Shown: positions 1 to 9,704, numbered from the stretch's first letter. The stretch: 64,000 nucleotides of DNA from Acanthosepion lycidas (GCA_963932145.1 OZ010582.1:18026695-18090694), one strand, 5' to 3'. The notes: a model not told the origin generated them from the letters alone. Numbers and translations are program-made.

Positions 1-99
1 TTAAGTTGTAGAACAAAGTTCCGAAATGACGCAATCACTACACTCTTAACCTATTCTTGGGTCAACCGTTATCTATTCTACATATCCTCATAATATATA

Positions 100-561
100 C
101 CATAATTCCCCATGTATAATACGCATTTTTTCTAAAAATAAGCAAAATTAGGGGTGCGTATTATGCACAGCTACTTTTTTTTTAAATTGCCGTTTCATAG
201 GTCGATTTCAGTTGCGAAATCCACAAACATACGACAATTTGACACTAACATTCGGTGATTGCGACCCCATAAGGATGTCAGATACAATCATATGTAGCTA
301 ACAATACTTACAAATGTAAAATAAAATAAGAATTATCATAAAAATAAATTAGAATATTATTCTATGTTTAAAACCATTTTTTTAAAAAATAAGTGTAAAA
401 AACTTAGGCCGTAATGAAATTGGGGAGGTACAATTTATAGGGTTTGATTACCAAACAAGGGGTGCGTATTATGCGTGAGTAGAAGCATTTACCCACACTT
501 TCAGCACAATTTTAGGGGTGTATATCATAGCTGAAGGCGTATTATACATAGGGAATTACGG
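100..561. mobile_element. MITE with ~25-bp terminal inverted repeats (copy 1)
   Basis: The two ends are imperfect inverted repeats: the left begins CCATAATTCCCCATGTATAA and the right end read on the other strand begins CCGTAATTCCCTATGTATAA. A second inverted motif (a GGGGTGCGTATTATG core) sits just inside each end. A TA precedes the left end at 98-99, but the right flank is CA. No coding sequence is visible inside. A second copy lies in opposite orientation at 50646-51122 with matching interior. The form fits a non-autonomous DNA transposon; which transposase moved it cannot be told. Confidence 0.8.
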
Positions 562-1615
562 CACCTTTTACTCTCTCCTTGCACGTTCTTACAACAACCT
601 TATCTAGTAACCATCTGCCTTGAGTGTCCTTTGGGCCTTGGATTTGGTGATCAATAGTATAAAAAAAATGTCCTGAAGAGACATGGTATTAAAATATTTT
701 TTAAAGTTCGGATCAAGATAACAAGAAGCTGATTAAAATGATTCGTGATAGTAGTAGTAGTGGTTGTTGTTGTTATAATATTAATATTATTAATAATAAT
801 AGTAATAAATCCGAGGTGAATTTGATTGACCGTTTTGATAATGGACAGCATTGAAAAGATTTTTTTCTCTTTCGGTCATTAGAGACAATCTTCAGAAACC
901 TTTCCTTTTTTTTCGCGTTTTTTTCTTTTTTAAGTGACTTATTTGTTACGCGGATTTTTTCCCCACACCTCTCATTAATTTTTCCACTGAAATATTCAAA
1001 CGAGACGCCGAAATAATTGCCCATTGCCGAGAGGAGAAAAGAAGCGATAAAAAAAAATATAATAAAAAGATTGATAATCAAAATAAAAACTGAAATTAAA
1101 GAGGAAAATAAAAATCATAACTAAAACTTAATGGCGGATCGGAATATGATAAACTTGATTAACTTCTCAGCTAGAACTTTGACAAATTACGTTGTCTACA
1201 ACTGATAACCCAATCTGTAGGACGCATTTATATAAAACATATATCATTAATATCAGAGGAATTTATATCATACGAATTTATTGTGATGAACTTTTATCTA
1301 TTAAAACCGACAAATTTTATTACTTAATCGTTATTTTTGGTGGATACCCATATTTGAGTAGACGCCTCGTTTATTTATTAAACAGTATATTCATTAATTT
1401 TCGTCTACCGGCCTAGAGAATCTTATTAAAGAAAAATATGGGCATTCTTTAGAAATTGTTTTGTTTACGTTAGGATGGGAAACTAAGCAGATATGACTGC
1501 TTCAGGAGTCTGAAAAGGAATTGCGTTTATAAGGCACTGTTCAGCTTCGTTTGATCATCGGCGCCCTTCATGGCCGAGAAAGTGTAAAACACGACGGTTT
1601 TAACGGCTATTTCTC

Positions 1616-1617
<2 letters not shown>
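562..1617. other. Unassigned AT-rich stretch
   Basis: No recognisable gene or element. Short open frames here are of low complexity (poly-Ile/Thr or Leu-rich, from ATT/GTT-type runs near 745-805). A degenerate hammerhead-like string may lie on the minus strand near 1528-1575, just before the (TA)n tract that precedes the Penelope-like element. Confidence 0.5.

Positions 1618-1662
<45 letters not shown>
1618..1662. repeat. (TA)n microsatellite at the 5' border of a PLE
   Basis: Uninterrupted TA dinucleotides. The reverse-transcriptase frame begins directly after it, so the PLE is truncated at this tract. Confidence 0.95.
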
Positions 1663-1665
<3 letters not shown>

Positions 1666-1666
1666 C

Positions 1667-2352
1667 GTCCCTAAAATGTATGGCCTCCCCAAAACCCATA
1701 AGCCTAACATTCCATTAAGGCCCATCATCTCGGGTATAGGCTCAGCTCCTCATAATATCGCTAGATATTTAACTAAATTTCTAACTCCAATTCTGGGCAC
1801 CGTAAGTAACGCACATATAAAGAATTCAGGCTCTCTTTTAAATAGGTTGAGAAATATTGATATAGGTAACAAATCCCTAGCTAGCTTAGACATCAAATCG
1901 TTATTTACTAATATACCTGTTAATAAATGTATTAAACAATTAGAGAACCACCTTAAGAAAATTATTTTTAAGCTACCTATCTCTATCTCGAAATGCACCA
2001 CATTATGCATCCTTTGCACTTCACATTGTTTCTTCCAGTATAATATTTATTATAAACAAAAATTTGGTTTACCGATGGGGAGTCCTCTCTCTGGATTCCT
2101 AGCATGCATATTTCTAGAATTTCTTGAATCTGGACCTTTTAAAGATGTCATTCCACCTGATACACATTACTTCCGATACATCGATGACATTTTATTTATC
2201 TACCCACATAAACATGATTTAAATGAGATTACTGATAGATTAAATAAAATAGAACCTACTATAGAATTTACCTATGAACTTGAGTCTAAAAATTCTTTAC
2301 CTTTTTTAGACATACTACTCATTAAAAATAAAAATAAATTAGAATTCAATGT
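1667..2352 (+). pseudogene. PLE reverse transcriptase domain (frameshifted at its end)
   Basis: Copies element RNA into DNA in PLE retrotransposition. Visible motifs, counting from the Met at 1676: YGLPKTHK (2-9) and PLRPIISG (13-20) of the fingers; motif A SLDIKSLFTNIP with Asp72; motif B GLPMGSPLS (131-139); motif C RYIDDIL with Asp170/Asp171; motif D SLPFLDILL (207-215). These are the PLE forms of the motifs, not those of LINEs. Catalytic aspartates are present. The frame runs on in frame 2 to a stop at 2443, but past about 2345 the PLE-like reading (RKPTCKNDYLHF) is in frame 1, consistent with loss of one base. The N-terminal region before YGLPKTHK is absent. The Met at 1676 is just the first ATG, not a true start. 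Confidence 0.92.
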
Positions 2353-3141
2353 CGTAAACCCACATGTAAAAATGACTATTTACATTTTTACTTTCACCAT
2401 GATACTAACACTAAGAGGGGTATTATTATTGGATTCTATTTAAGGGCTCTTCGCATCTGTTCAGCAAAATATTTAGATGATGAATTCACATATATTGAGG
2501 ATACCTTTTCAAATCTTTCCTATGCGAGACAATTATTACAGAGAGCTAAAAATAAAGCGTTGAAAATTTACTCATCAGCGCAAAATGACACCTCGAAGGC
2601 CACTACAACTACATCAATGAAAGGTACACTTTCAGCTGCCTCTGATAATAATTCTTTTGATCGCATCTTTCTACCAAATAACCATTTGACCGAACGTATT
2701 TCCAATAATTTAAATGCGTTAAAAATTAAAACTACAATATTACCTACTAGAACCATCCGTAATTTATTAAATAGCACCAGCAAACAACATATTACATCCG
2801 ATGCTTGCATCTACCAAATCTCATGCAAAAACTGTGACTTAAAATATGTGGGTGAAACATGTAGGTCCGTAAAATCTCGTGTTTTCGAACATAAACGAGA
2901 TATTCACCTCAGAAATTTGAACAATGCTTTAGTTGTACACATAACTAAAGCAGATCATAATTTCGATTTTGATTCCGTGAAGATTTTAAAATATTTTCAT
3001 AATAAAAATCTTAGGAGGATTTATGAAGCAGGTATAATATCCATCTCACGCACGGTGAATACTAGACCTGGTTTCTTTAGTATTTCTCCTTTTTTAGCGA
3101 GATTAATGCTCGACAAGCGTACATATAATTTTAGATCATAA
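2341..3141 (+). pseudogene. PLE RT thumb/linker and GIY-YIG endonuclease
   Basis: This frame continues the polyprotein after the frameshift and ends at the stop after 3138. The GIY-YIG nuclease nicks target DNA for priming. Seen, counting from the Met at 2560: CIYQISCKNC (83-92) holding the degenerate 'GIY' strand and a CxxC pair; KYVGET (95-100) as the YIG strand; the helix with SRVFEHKRD including Arg108; His127; and Glu156 in RRIYEAGII, the expected metal-binding residue. CxxC plus downstream His residues are typical of PLE nucleases. No stop interrupts this part. The first ~70 codons are thumb and linker sequence. Confidence 0.9.
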
Positions 3142-3350
3142 TAGAATTCTTTTCATTTTTTCGTTTTCATTCAAAATACTCAAATTTTAGGAATACGTTT
3201 TGAAAGCGTCGCCCATTTGACGACAACGTGACCATGCTTAAACGGAAAGCTGATCATTTAAAATTTTCAGTTATCTGTTTTGGATAAGTCTTGTTTTTAT
3301 GTCCATCGTCTTTGTCATGTCGAACTGATTATGTTAATTGTATTTTAATG

Positions 3351-3400
3351 AATATGGTCCTGAAGAAGGTTTATTAAACCGAAACGTCAGACGTTGACAT
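3351..3400 (+). ncRNA. Hammerhead-ribozyme-like motif at PLE 3' end
   Basis: Core CTGAAGA (3360-3366) is followed by a GGTTT/AAACC hairpin with ATT loop (3368-3380), GAAA (3381-3384), a small CGT-CAG-ACG hairpin, then TT (3394-3395). The outer stem closes with GTC (3357-3359) against GAC (3396-3398), extended weakly by AT/AT. One unpaired A lies between the core and stem II, and the expected cleavage base is U, which is allowed but usually slow. Hammerhead ribozymes are known in PLE terminal repeats, so position supports the call; activity is inference. Confidence 0.6.
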
Positions 3401-3500
3401 TTCATTCATATTAAAACAAAATAATTGCATTTAAAGATTTTTGTTTGTTTTTTCCAAATATTTTTCTTCATTCTGTCGGATTTATATCCATTTATATTTG

Positions 3501-3604
<104 letters not shown>

Positions 3605-3614
3605 TCAGTTTCTT

Positions 3615-3780
3615 CTTCGTCACCGAGGTCCGTTGGTACAGTTGGTATGACGCTTACGTTGTATCGTACGGGTTCGAATCTCGGTAGTGGATACGCACTG
3701 ACGATGTCGCTCAAAATAGGACGAAACGGCCGTCCAATGAATCCTGTTGAGGATTCTTCTAGACTCGATGAATTACTATA
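3615..3780 (+). mobile_element. tRNA-derived SINE segment
   Basis: An A-box-like TGGTACAGTTGG (3634-3645) and a B-box GGTTCGAATCT (3671-3681) are spaced as in a tRNA promoter, so this is a pol III-type SINE head. It does not fold into a clean tRNA, so it is not called a tRNA gene. It abuts the inverted SINE pair starting at 3781. Confidence 0.65.
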
Positions 3781-4092
3781 ATGATAAATATATATACTTT
3801 TTACATTATTCGGACTATTGTCCTCATTTTTGTAGCCATATTTATTACAACGTTTCGGCCGTTGTACGCTCCGGCCTTCTCCAGGTGTTTGGAATGTCGA
3901 ACTGAACCCTTTATTTCGCTGACTGGGGTAGAGTGTTCTAGTTCCACGTGCCATGTTTTAATGGATGTGAATTATCAGTTATCTCTTGTTAATTCCCCTC
4001 TTCAAGTTCTCCACTGCCTTAGCCGGGTATTCAACTGACACTCTTTGGGTCCTGTCACTGGATCTAACCAACGCCTTTATCCACTGTTCCAG
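3781..4092 (-). mobile_element. SINE with tRNA-like head and PLE-like tail, minus copy
   Basis: Read on the minus strand: a tRNA-like head (B-box-like segment near 4026-4046), then a body with CATCCATTAA, then the signature tail CTGGAGAAGGCCGGAGCG, GGCCGAAACGTTGTAATAAA and a stretch rich in AAGATGAGGAC. It forms one arm of a ~530-bp inverted repeat with 4093-4330. Full-length relatives lie at 16366-16645, 33053-33350, 53745-54045 and 60030-60300. Confidence 0.8.
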
Positions 4093-4330
4093 TGGAGAAC
4101 TTTGATGAGGGGAAATAACAGGAAATAACTGATAACTGACATCCATTAAGAACATGGCACATGAAGAGTCTACCCCAGTGAACGAAATAAAGGGTTCAGT
4201 TCGACATTCCAACCACCGGAAGAAGGCCGGAGCGTACAACGGCTGAAACGTTGTAATAAATATGGCGACAAAGATGAGGACAATAGTCCGAATAATGTAA
4301 ATAGTGTACATAATACCTCATCTCAGAAAT
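4093..4330 (+). mobile_element. SINE with PLE-like tail, plus copy (inverted partner)
   Basis: Same family as 3781-4092 in opposite orientation, lacking the tRNA-like head and starting at GTGGAGAACTTTGATGAGG. The tail carries GAAGAAGGCCGGAGCG and GGCTGAAACGTTGTAATAAA and ends in a short (TA)n tract at ~4345. Confidence 0.8.
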
Positions 4331-4417
4331 ATAGACATACATATACATATATATATATATATAGTTTTGATATATTTATGAGTCAAAATGCTTGATATAA
4401 GAGATAGAGTGCATGTA

Positions 4418-4519
4418 TTAGGTTGGTGCAAAAATAATGACGTAATAATGTCGTTTTTTGACGTTAAAAAATACGTCAAAAAACGACATTATTACGTCAT
4501 TATTTTTGCACCAACCTAA
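4418..4519. mobile_element. Perfectly palindromic mariner MITE with TA duplication
   Basis: Two 47-bp arms are exact reverse complements around an 8-bp centre TAAAAAAT, and TA flanks both sides (4416-4417 and 4520-4521). The terminus TTAGGTTGGTGCAAAAATAA resembles the inverted repeat of cecropia-group mariners. No coding sequence; it would depend on a mariner transposase. A decayed mariner transposase is present at 58205-59520. Confidence 0.93.
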
Positions 4520-4650
4520 TACATGTAAAAGTGGACAATGAGGTCAACACACAATGACGATAGATTGTTTGATGTTTAAAAGCAATCATCAGGCCATGAA
4601 ACAAACTGTCACTGCTAAATGTTGTCCTCAATGTACACTTTTACATATAG
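4520..4650. repeat. Short inverted repeat, PLE-terminus-like family
   Basis: GTAAAAGTGGACAATGAGGT near 4525 is mirrored by TGTCCTCAATGTACACTTTT near 4623. It is related in sequence to the inverted repeat at 9487-9640 (AAAAGTG, GTCAACAC, CATGAAAC words). The spacer read on the minus strand has GGCCTGATGATTGC, the first half of a hammerhead-like core, but no GAAA follows. Confidence 0.6.
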
Positions 4651-4842
4651 TTATGCACTTGTAGCTTATAAGTGAACCACGGGTTCAAAAAAGAGGAAAA
4701 GGTTGGATCCTTTTTTTAGTGTTCACTCAGGGATGGAAGCAACACAAAGGAGACAGCATAAAACAGACACAAGCCTAAGGAACAAAATCTGTCGAGTTTG
4801 TAAATTAAAAACATCCATCATTTCTTTAGAAATTGTTTTGAA

Positions 4843-5130
4843 TCTCGTCAATATTTAGATGAGTGATTGCTTGGGAATACCAAGTGCTATAAGCTTGGAC
4901 GTGCGGATGGTGTAATAGATAAGGGCTCGGAATTGTTAATCAGAGAGCCGAGTTCTAATTCCTGTTGGGTTTCTTATATTCACTTAATCGCAAATACCCT
5001 CCAGCTATGGGTTAATTAATAAAGCTTGTATCCCTAAAACCATTATTATCTTTAAAAAAATTCTTACAATCTAGAAATATTTTCTGGCTTTAAATAACCT
5101 GCAAAGGGTTGATAAGCTGTAAAAAAACAA
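4843..5130 (+). mobile_element. 5S rRNA/tRNA chimeric SINE
   Basis: Bases 4843-4895 resemble the 3' half of 5S rRNA: a diverged GTCAATATTTAGATGAGTGA followed by GCTTGGGAATACCAAGTGCT. A tRNA-like segment follows with GATGGTGTAATAGATAAGGG (A-box region) and GAGTTCTAATTCC (B-box). The body ends with AACCTGCAAAGGGTTGATAA. The same order is seen on the minus strand at 26865-27220 and 42110-42475. The 5S part is truncated here. Confidence 0.75.
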
Positions 5131-5139
5131 ATCCATCAA

Positions 5140-6145
5140 CCAATTCTAATGTTAAGTATAAGTGTCCCTTTAGCTTCCATTTTCACTAAAAGATTTTCTT
5201 TACATGCTCGGTTCTGTAATGAGATTGTCCAGCATTTATTGCTATGTAGAAGGGCCAATATTAGATAACAGTTAAGCATGGCTGATGCTAACCTCCAGGA
5301 GAGTAAGTCACTGCGCCTTCTCAGACTAATATTTTCAGCTAACAGGAAGCAGAAAGAGTATATTGAATCAACTGCTAGGTCTGCAGCTAAGAAAGTTGCT
5401 TCTCTATGTTGTAACAGATAGTTTTTCTTGCCAGACTCTATCTGACATATTTGTAAGTCTACCATTTGTCCTTGCTTTGAATATTGCTGCCATATCTGGA
5501 CTGGTGCTCTTGCCATATATTTAGAGTTACTTGCAAAGAAATCTGCAATGTTTTTGGTCCTGATCTGGCATCTCAACTTCAGTTGGTTTCTCAGCTTCCC
5601 TATGCTTTTTTCTATAAATACTTTCATGCTAATTGTTCTGATGAACTTTACTCTATGGTATCTAGACTTTATGAATTTAAGCACAATGCTACTAGATTGA
5701 CAACAAGCTCTCATCATTTTACAGTTGAAATGGCTGCTAGATGCAACCGTAAGTTCTATGCTAACAGTTTCTTCTATTGCATGTCTCGCTTGTGGAACTC
5801 TCTTCTGACTTCTTGCTTCCCAGTCAACTTTGACCTTCAAAAACTTAAATGCAATGTCAGTCATTATCTTCTGTCTTCTATTGTCCCCTCCCTTTAACAG
5901 TATATTTTTTTTAATCTCTAGCATACAGTAATCACCTTGCAACCAATTCCCTTGCTTTGGATGACATGATTAAAAAAACAAGTACTCCTTTTTTGTGTTG
6001 TTTCCAATGAGATTTTCCTGTTTCTTAATATTTTGCTTAGCTACTGGAAGGCACTTTCACTAACCGAATGTGCCTTCAGATTTCAGTGCCCCATTTTCCC
6101 TGAATTAAAAAAAACATATAATTGTAATAAAAGAGCCTGATGTCC
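5140..6145 (+). mobile_element. Jockey/CR1-like LINE, 3' end with non-coding tail
   Basis: Plus-strand translation gives, across frames, SMADANLQESKSLRLL, then the post-RT region including NVFGPDLASQLQ, FYKYFHANCSDELYSM, LYEFKHNATRLTTSSHHFTV and RLWNSLLTSCFPVN, ending FDLQKLKCNVSHYLL. This matches the C-terminus of the LINE at 29734-31610. Stops and frameshifts occur before 5484. The 3' tail (5975-6145) recurs behind the related fragment at 49300-49945. An antisense 268-codon frame over 5136-5942 is a shadow. Confidence 0.8.
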
Positions 6146-6967
6146 TTCCCATTTTATAGATTTCAACTAAATTATTATTATCTACCAACCACAATTTTTC
6201 ATTTAAAACTTTCACCTTGTTATACACAGACATGTCTATTGTAACTATCAACACAACAGGTAAGAAAACCACACACACACAAATCTGAGGGCTTCTTCAA
6301 TATATTTACACTTCACTAGTAGTAATTAAGAGATAAAAACAATTGCATCAACTCTTTCATGCTTAATTAACCTAAAATGATTCGTCACAGGGTTTAATCT
6401 AATTTAATCTCCATGATTTGAAAAGCTGGTTGATTCGAAATGTTAGAAAAAGGCCAAATCCCCATCAAGGCTTTTGTGTAGTATGTATTCAACAAAACAG
6501 TGTTCAATCTCTGCTGAGGTTTTGTTCCTTTGAGCACTATTTTATTAAATTCTTGAAGGGGTCCCACTGTGGAGAAATAGATGATAAACTCATCTCACAA
6601 TCCAATATTACTGTCCGGAGTTTAATTCTAAGTGCCATGAAATATCTCACTTTCAGCTTCATACCATACTATGATCAATTCAGTAAGTACAAACCTCAAG
6701 AAATATTATCATTTTATTTATATCTTATGTTGGTCATCACAACTGAACTTTTATAACACAATGGATTAGGACAGCCACATAGTGAAATGGACTCCACACG
6801 ATTTTATCTACACCTGTAGCAAGTGGAGTTTTATCATTATTAGTCATGGACTACCAACTGTGATGCCAGTAAAATCAAGATTTGAGAGTTTCAAAGCAAC
6901 CACCCACTGTTTTATAAGTAGAGAAAAAGAAATGTGTAAACAAATAAAATCTCTTGGGATGAAGTGA
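6146..6967. other. Unassigned stretch
   Basis: No element or gene recognised. A 112-codon plus-strand frame at 6418-6756 and a 61-codon frame at 6782-6967 show no known motif and lie in repeat-poor AT-rich DNA; neither is called. Confidence 0.4.
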
Positions 6968-6980
6968 CACTCATCTGGTA

Positions 6981-7490
6981 TGGTTTCGTTTCATTTGTTT
7001 TGTTTTACGGCATATCAACACCTCAATGGGTCATTTAATGCCAATAACTTTTTTTTCTGGTAAAATTTTTGTTTTGTCAAAAATCTATTTTTGTTAATAT
7101 TTTTTCCCTCAAAAATGTATAGCTGGTAATATTATTTTTTCGAAAACGTATAGCTGGTAATAATATTTTTCAAAAACGTATAGCTGGTAATAATATTTTT
7201 TCGAAAAACGTATTGCTGGTAATAGTTTTTTTTCTTCAAAAATTTATTTCTGGTAATAATTTTTTACAAAGTATTTCTGGTATTAAAACCTGTTTCTACA
7301 CTTTTATAATGCTTTTTACCTCAGTTTCAGGGTTAACTATTTGCTCATAGCTGGGACCCTAACAGGTGCTACCACCATGCATCAGAGTGGACCTGGGAAC
7401 ACCAGCAATTAAGAGGTGGTTCCATGCTCCTCAAAGCCTCCTGATCAGAGGCCTTGCTGTTGGACGTAGTTTATCATCATACACAGGATG
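6981..7490 (-). mobile_element. Retroposon family B, copy 1, with 13-bp target duplication
   Basis: Flanked by a perfect direct repeat CACTCATCTGGTA at 6968-6980 and 7491-7503. In the sense direction (minus here) it starts near GTCCTGGGTATGA-type sequence, has a conserved ~250-bp core, an internal minisatellite of about 30 bp (units like ACCAGCTATACGTTTTTGAA, 7090-7270), and an A-rich AACAAA-type tail. No pol III boxes or coding region are clear. The duplication length fits LINE-style retroposition. Confidence 0.85.
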
Positions 7491-7503
7491 CACTCATCTG
7501 GTA

Positions 7504-8640
7504 AGTAAGAAATTCCAGTCATGAACTTATAGTAAGGCCGCATTTTAGATAAATGCAGCCAGAGGGCCATGGAAAGTGTAAAAAAAAAAATGTAGAAATC
7601 GAATTCTCACTGGCCCAATGGAAAATCTGCTCTCTTAGTCTGCAATGAGAGAAGACAGAAGAAGCAGCAAAGATGTCCTAAGTGTCGCTTAGACAATAAC
7701 AGATGAACTGATCCTTTTATTACTGGAACTAACAGACTTCTTGCTTTTCTTACAAAAGTGATATCTTGAAACAGATGCATTTGAGACTTCTTTTCCCCAA
7801 GCAATATCTCACCTTCAGTTTCTTTGTTGAACATACACCAGGCTTTTTGCAGTTTTGTTCACACTGACGTAATTAGGAATTGAACAAGTGTTTGAGGCAG
7901 AAGCTGATTAATCAGTGTAAAAACTGAGGGACCTGGAAGTATTTTCCCAGTTTTCCATTTGTAAAAATTTTAAAAGCTAATGATGACAATTACAATGATC
8001 TGAAGAGTAAAACAAAGCAGAACCAGGGCCTGAAGACCATGAAAAACTCAAAAAGAATTTCAAATTAGAAACCTACATGGAGAGTGGGAATGGTGCTTCA
8101 AAGAAGGTGGAAAAAATCAAAAAACATTTACAACATTGCAAAGAGCTCAAAATAAACAACACAGACACTGTTTCAAATATAACATGATCTTTATTAAAAA
8201 AGTAAAAAGACAATTTTTATATGTAATCAACAAAAACGAAATAAAAATGTCAGTGTAAAAAAAAAACATAATTTAATGAAAAGAGAAACCATGTTTAACA
8301 GGGGAGATCTGACCTATGGATAAGCAGGGGAAGCACTTGGTCGATCTTTGGAAATTGTCAAAACACTATAAAAATTTATTGATTTTTATTTCCTTCGGTT
8401 TTTATATAAAAAGAAAATAAACAAAGCAAAGGTAGAATACCTTATGATCAATTATCAAATGTGGTTTGAAGCAGTGTCCATGGCATTAAGTTGAAAGGCG
8501 TAAAAAAACAGTGCCTAAAATGAAACTGAATGGTATATTGAATTTAGTGCATTAAATTACAAATGTACAATGAATTGGAGATCTTTGACTTTTCATATTT
8601 GATAATTTATGTGTAAAACTTTCGTTGAGATTGGCACTCC
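7504..8640. other. Unassigned stretch
   Basis: No gene or named element. A 75-codon minus-strand frame at 7607-7834 has no recognisable motif. The rest is AT-rich with short poly-A runs. Confidence 0.4.
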
Positions 8641-8672
8641 ATAGTCACCACATCTGAGACATACATGCATGT

Positions 8673-8842
8673 GACATGGAATATGTAAAAACCAGTTGAA
8701 TGTTTAAATTTCTTTTTTTATGTTGTTCCTTACGAACACCATCAGAATATGTTCTGAAGATGTTCTTAATGATCAAAACGTTGGCAACAGAATAAAAGAA
8801 ATTTAAGCATCCAACTGGTTTTCACATATTCCATGTTACATG
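8673..8842. repeat. Inverted repeat with hammerhead-like centre
   Basis: Arms: GACATGGAATATGTAAAAAC onward (8673-8712) against GTTTTCACATATTCCATGTT (to 8838). In the centre on the plus strand CTGAAGA (8754-8760) is followed by a weak hairpin, AAAA in place of GAAA, CGTTGGC and AACA, with TGTT/AACA as outer stem. On the minus strand CTGATGG is followed by a strong TGTTC/GAACA hairpin. Both cores are degenerate. A (TA)n tract follows at 8880. Confidence 0.6.
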
Positions 8843-8872
8843 CTTTATTCATATATTTTATTTCAAGTCAGT

Positions 8873-8879
<7 letters not shown>

Positions 8880-8932
<53 letters not shown>
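8880..8932. repeat. (TA)n microsatellite
   Basis: Continuous TA/AT run between the inverted repeat to the left and a SINE to the right. Confidence 0.95.
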
Positions 8933-8935
<3 letters not shown>

Positions 8936-9361
8936 CAAGAGGTAAGAACGTTCGCATTCTGACCGAGAGACCATGGTTCGAATCTCACCATGGTCGATTT
9001 GTCAGGAAGGAGGCTTCCTGATGCTATTGGATTGGAGAGGTCGATCCCAGCATGTAGCAACTTTGGAAAGTGCCTGAAAACCATACCACGGGTTGACCCA
9101 AGACTTATGAGTGAAATTGGGTAAACAGAGCCCTTGGGAGCCATCAATAACTGTGCTAGCACAAAGTCACGAGTCATTGTGGCCAAGGGCTTGAACGTGC
9201 TGGCCTTGTTCAAATTGTTGATCACACTAGATAACATGCTCTTTCCCAGAAACTGTAACTACGGTCTGCTCAGCATAGTTGTAGTATAAAACACAAATGC
9301 ACGTGAGCAAGTGTCTGCAATACCCACCCTAGTAGATGGGTATCCTCAAATCAAATGGCCA
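8933..9361 (+). mobile_element. tRNA-derived SINE family D, near full length
   Basis: Begins with a tRNA-like region: TGGCCAAGAGGTAAG (A-box) and GGTTCGAATCTC (B-box) near 8985. The body includes TTGGAAAGTGCCTGAAAACC and CTTTCCCAGAAACTGTAAC, with a 3' part ending near GTAGATGGGTATCCTC. Related copies: 37963-38276 and the headless 40229-40500. Confidence 0.85.
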
Positions 9362-9366
9362 GCTAT

Positions 9367-9368
9367 AC

Positions 9369-9405
<37 letters not shown>
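9367..9405. repeat. (TA)n-(TG)n microsatellite
   Basis: A TA run grades into a TG run at the 3' end of the preceding SINE. Confidence 0.9.
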
Positions 9406-9406
<1 letters not shown>

Positions 9407-9486
9407 CATGTGTGAAGAAATATAGTCTTAAGATGTTCTATATTTATCGGATAAAGTGCTCAATATCAGAGATAGAGCGTGTGTAT

Positions 9487-9629
9487 ATATAAAAGTGAAC
9501 ATAGAAGTCAACACTTAGAGGCGACAGTCTGTTTCATGCTAGATGCATCTGGTTTTCACAGGGTGTGGCCTGATGATTGCATCTAGCATGAAAGAGACTG
9601 CCACCTCGAAGTGTTGACTTCTATGTTCA

Positions 9630-9640
<11 letters not shown>
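9487..9640. repeat. Inverted repeat with split hammerhead-like halves
   Basis: Arms run 9487-9545 and 9577-9640 (AAAAGTGAACATAGAAGTCA against TGACTTCTATGTTCACTTTT). The plus strand holds GGC CTGATGA TTGC..GCAT GAAA (9567-9593) followed by a changed stem III. The minus strand of the left arm has the complementary half intact: GCAT GAAACAGACTGTCGCC. Combined, the two arms show the full core, but neither strand alone has a complete one. (TA)n follows from 9634. Confidence 0.65.

Positions 9641-9698
<58 letters not shown>
9634..9698. repeat. (TA)n microsatellite
   Basis: Continuous TA run closing the inverted repeat at 9487-9640. Confidence 0.95.

Positions 9699-9704
<6 letters not shown>

Larger units (their letters stand above)
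1663..3415 (+). mobile_element. Penelope-like retroelement, 5'-truncated
   Basis: The element holds, in order, a reverse transcriptase (1667-2352), a linker, a GIY-YIG endonuclease (to 3141), a non-coding 3' region, and a hammerhead-like terminus near 3351-3400. RT followed by C-terminal GIY-YIG is diagnostic of endonuclease-bearing PLEs. The 5' part of the RT is missing at the (TA)n tract at 1618-1662, and another (TA)n tract follows at 3503. The reading frame is broken once near 2345, so this copy is dead, though otherwise well preserved. Confidence 0.9.

Noticed and set aside
773-1081. 102-codon minus-strand frame
   Set aside because: Low-complexity Lys/Leu/Ile-rich translation of AT-rich DNA; no motif and no splice context.
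1528-1575. Hammerhead-like string on the minus strand before the PLE
   Set aside because: The outer stem pairs well (AAGGGCG with CGCC-type partner) but CTGATGA is CCGATGA and GAAA is GAAC, so it does not meet the core rules.
3634-3681. Possible tRNA genes at A/B-box pairs (also 8945, 16390, 25335 and 33065)
   Set aside because: No complete cloverleaf or acceptor stem could be drawn, and each sits at the head of an interspersed repeat, so they are SINE heads.
5136-5942. 268-codon minus-strand open frame
   Set aside because: It is antisense to a LINE C-terminal region whose plus-strand reading has recognisable LINE motifs.
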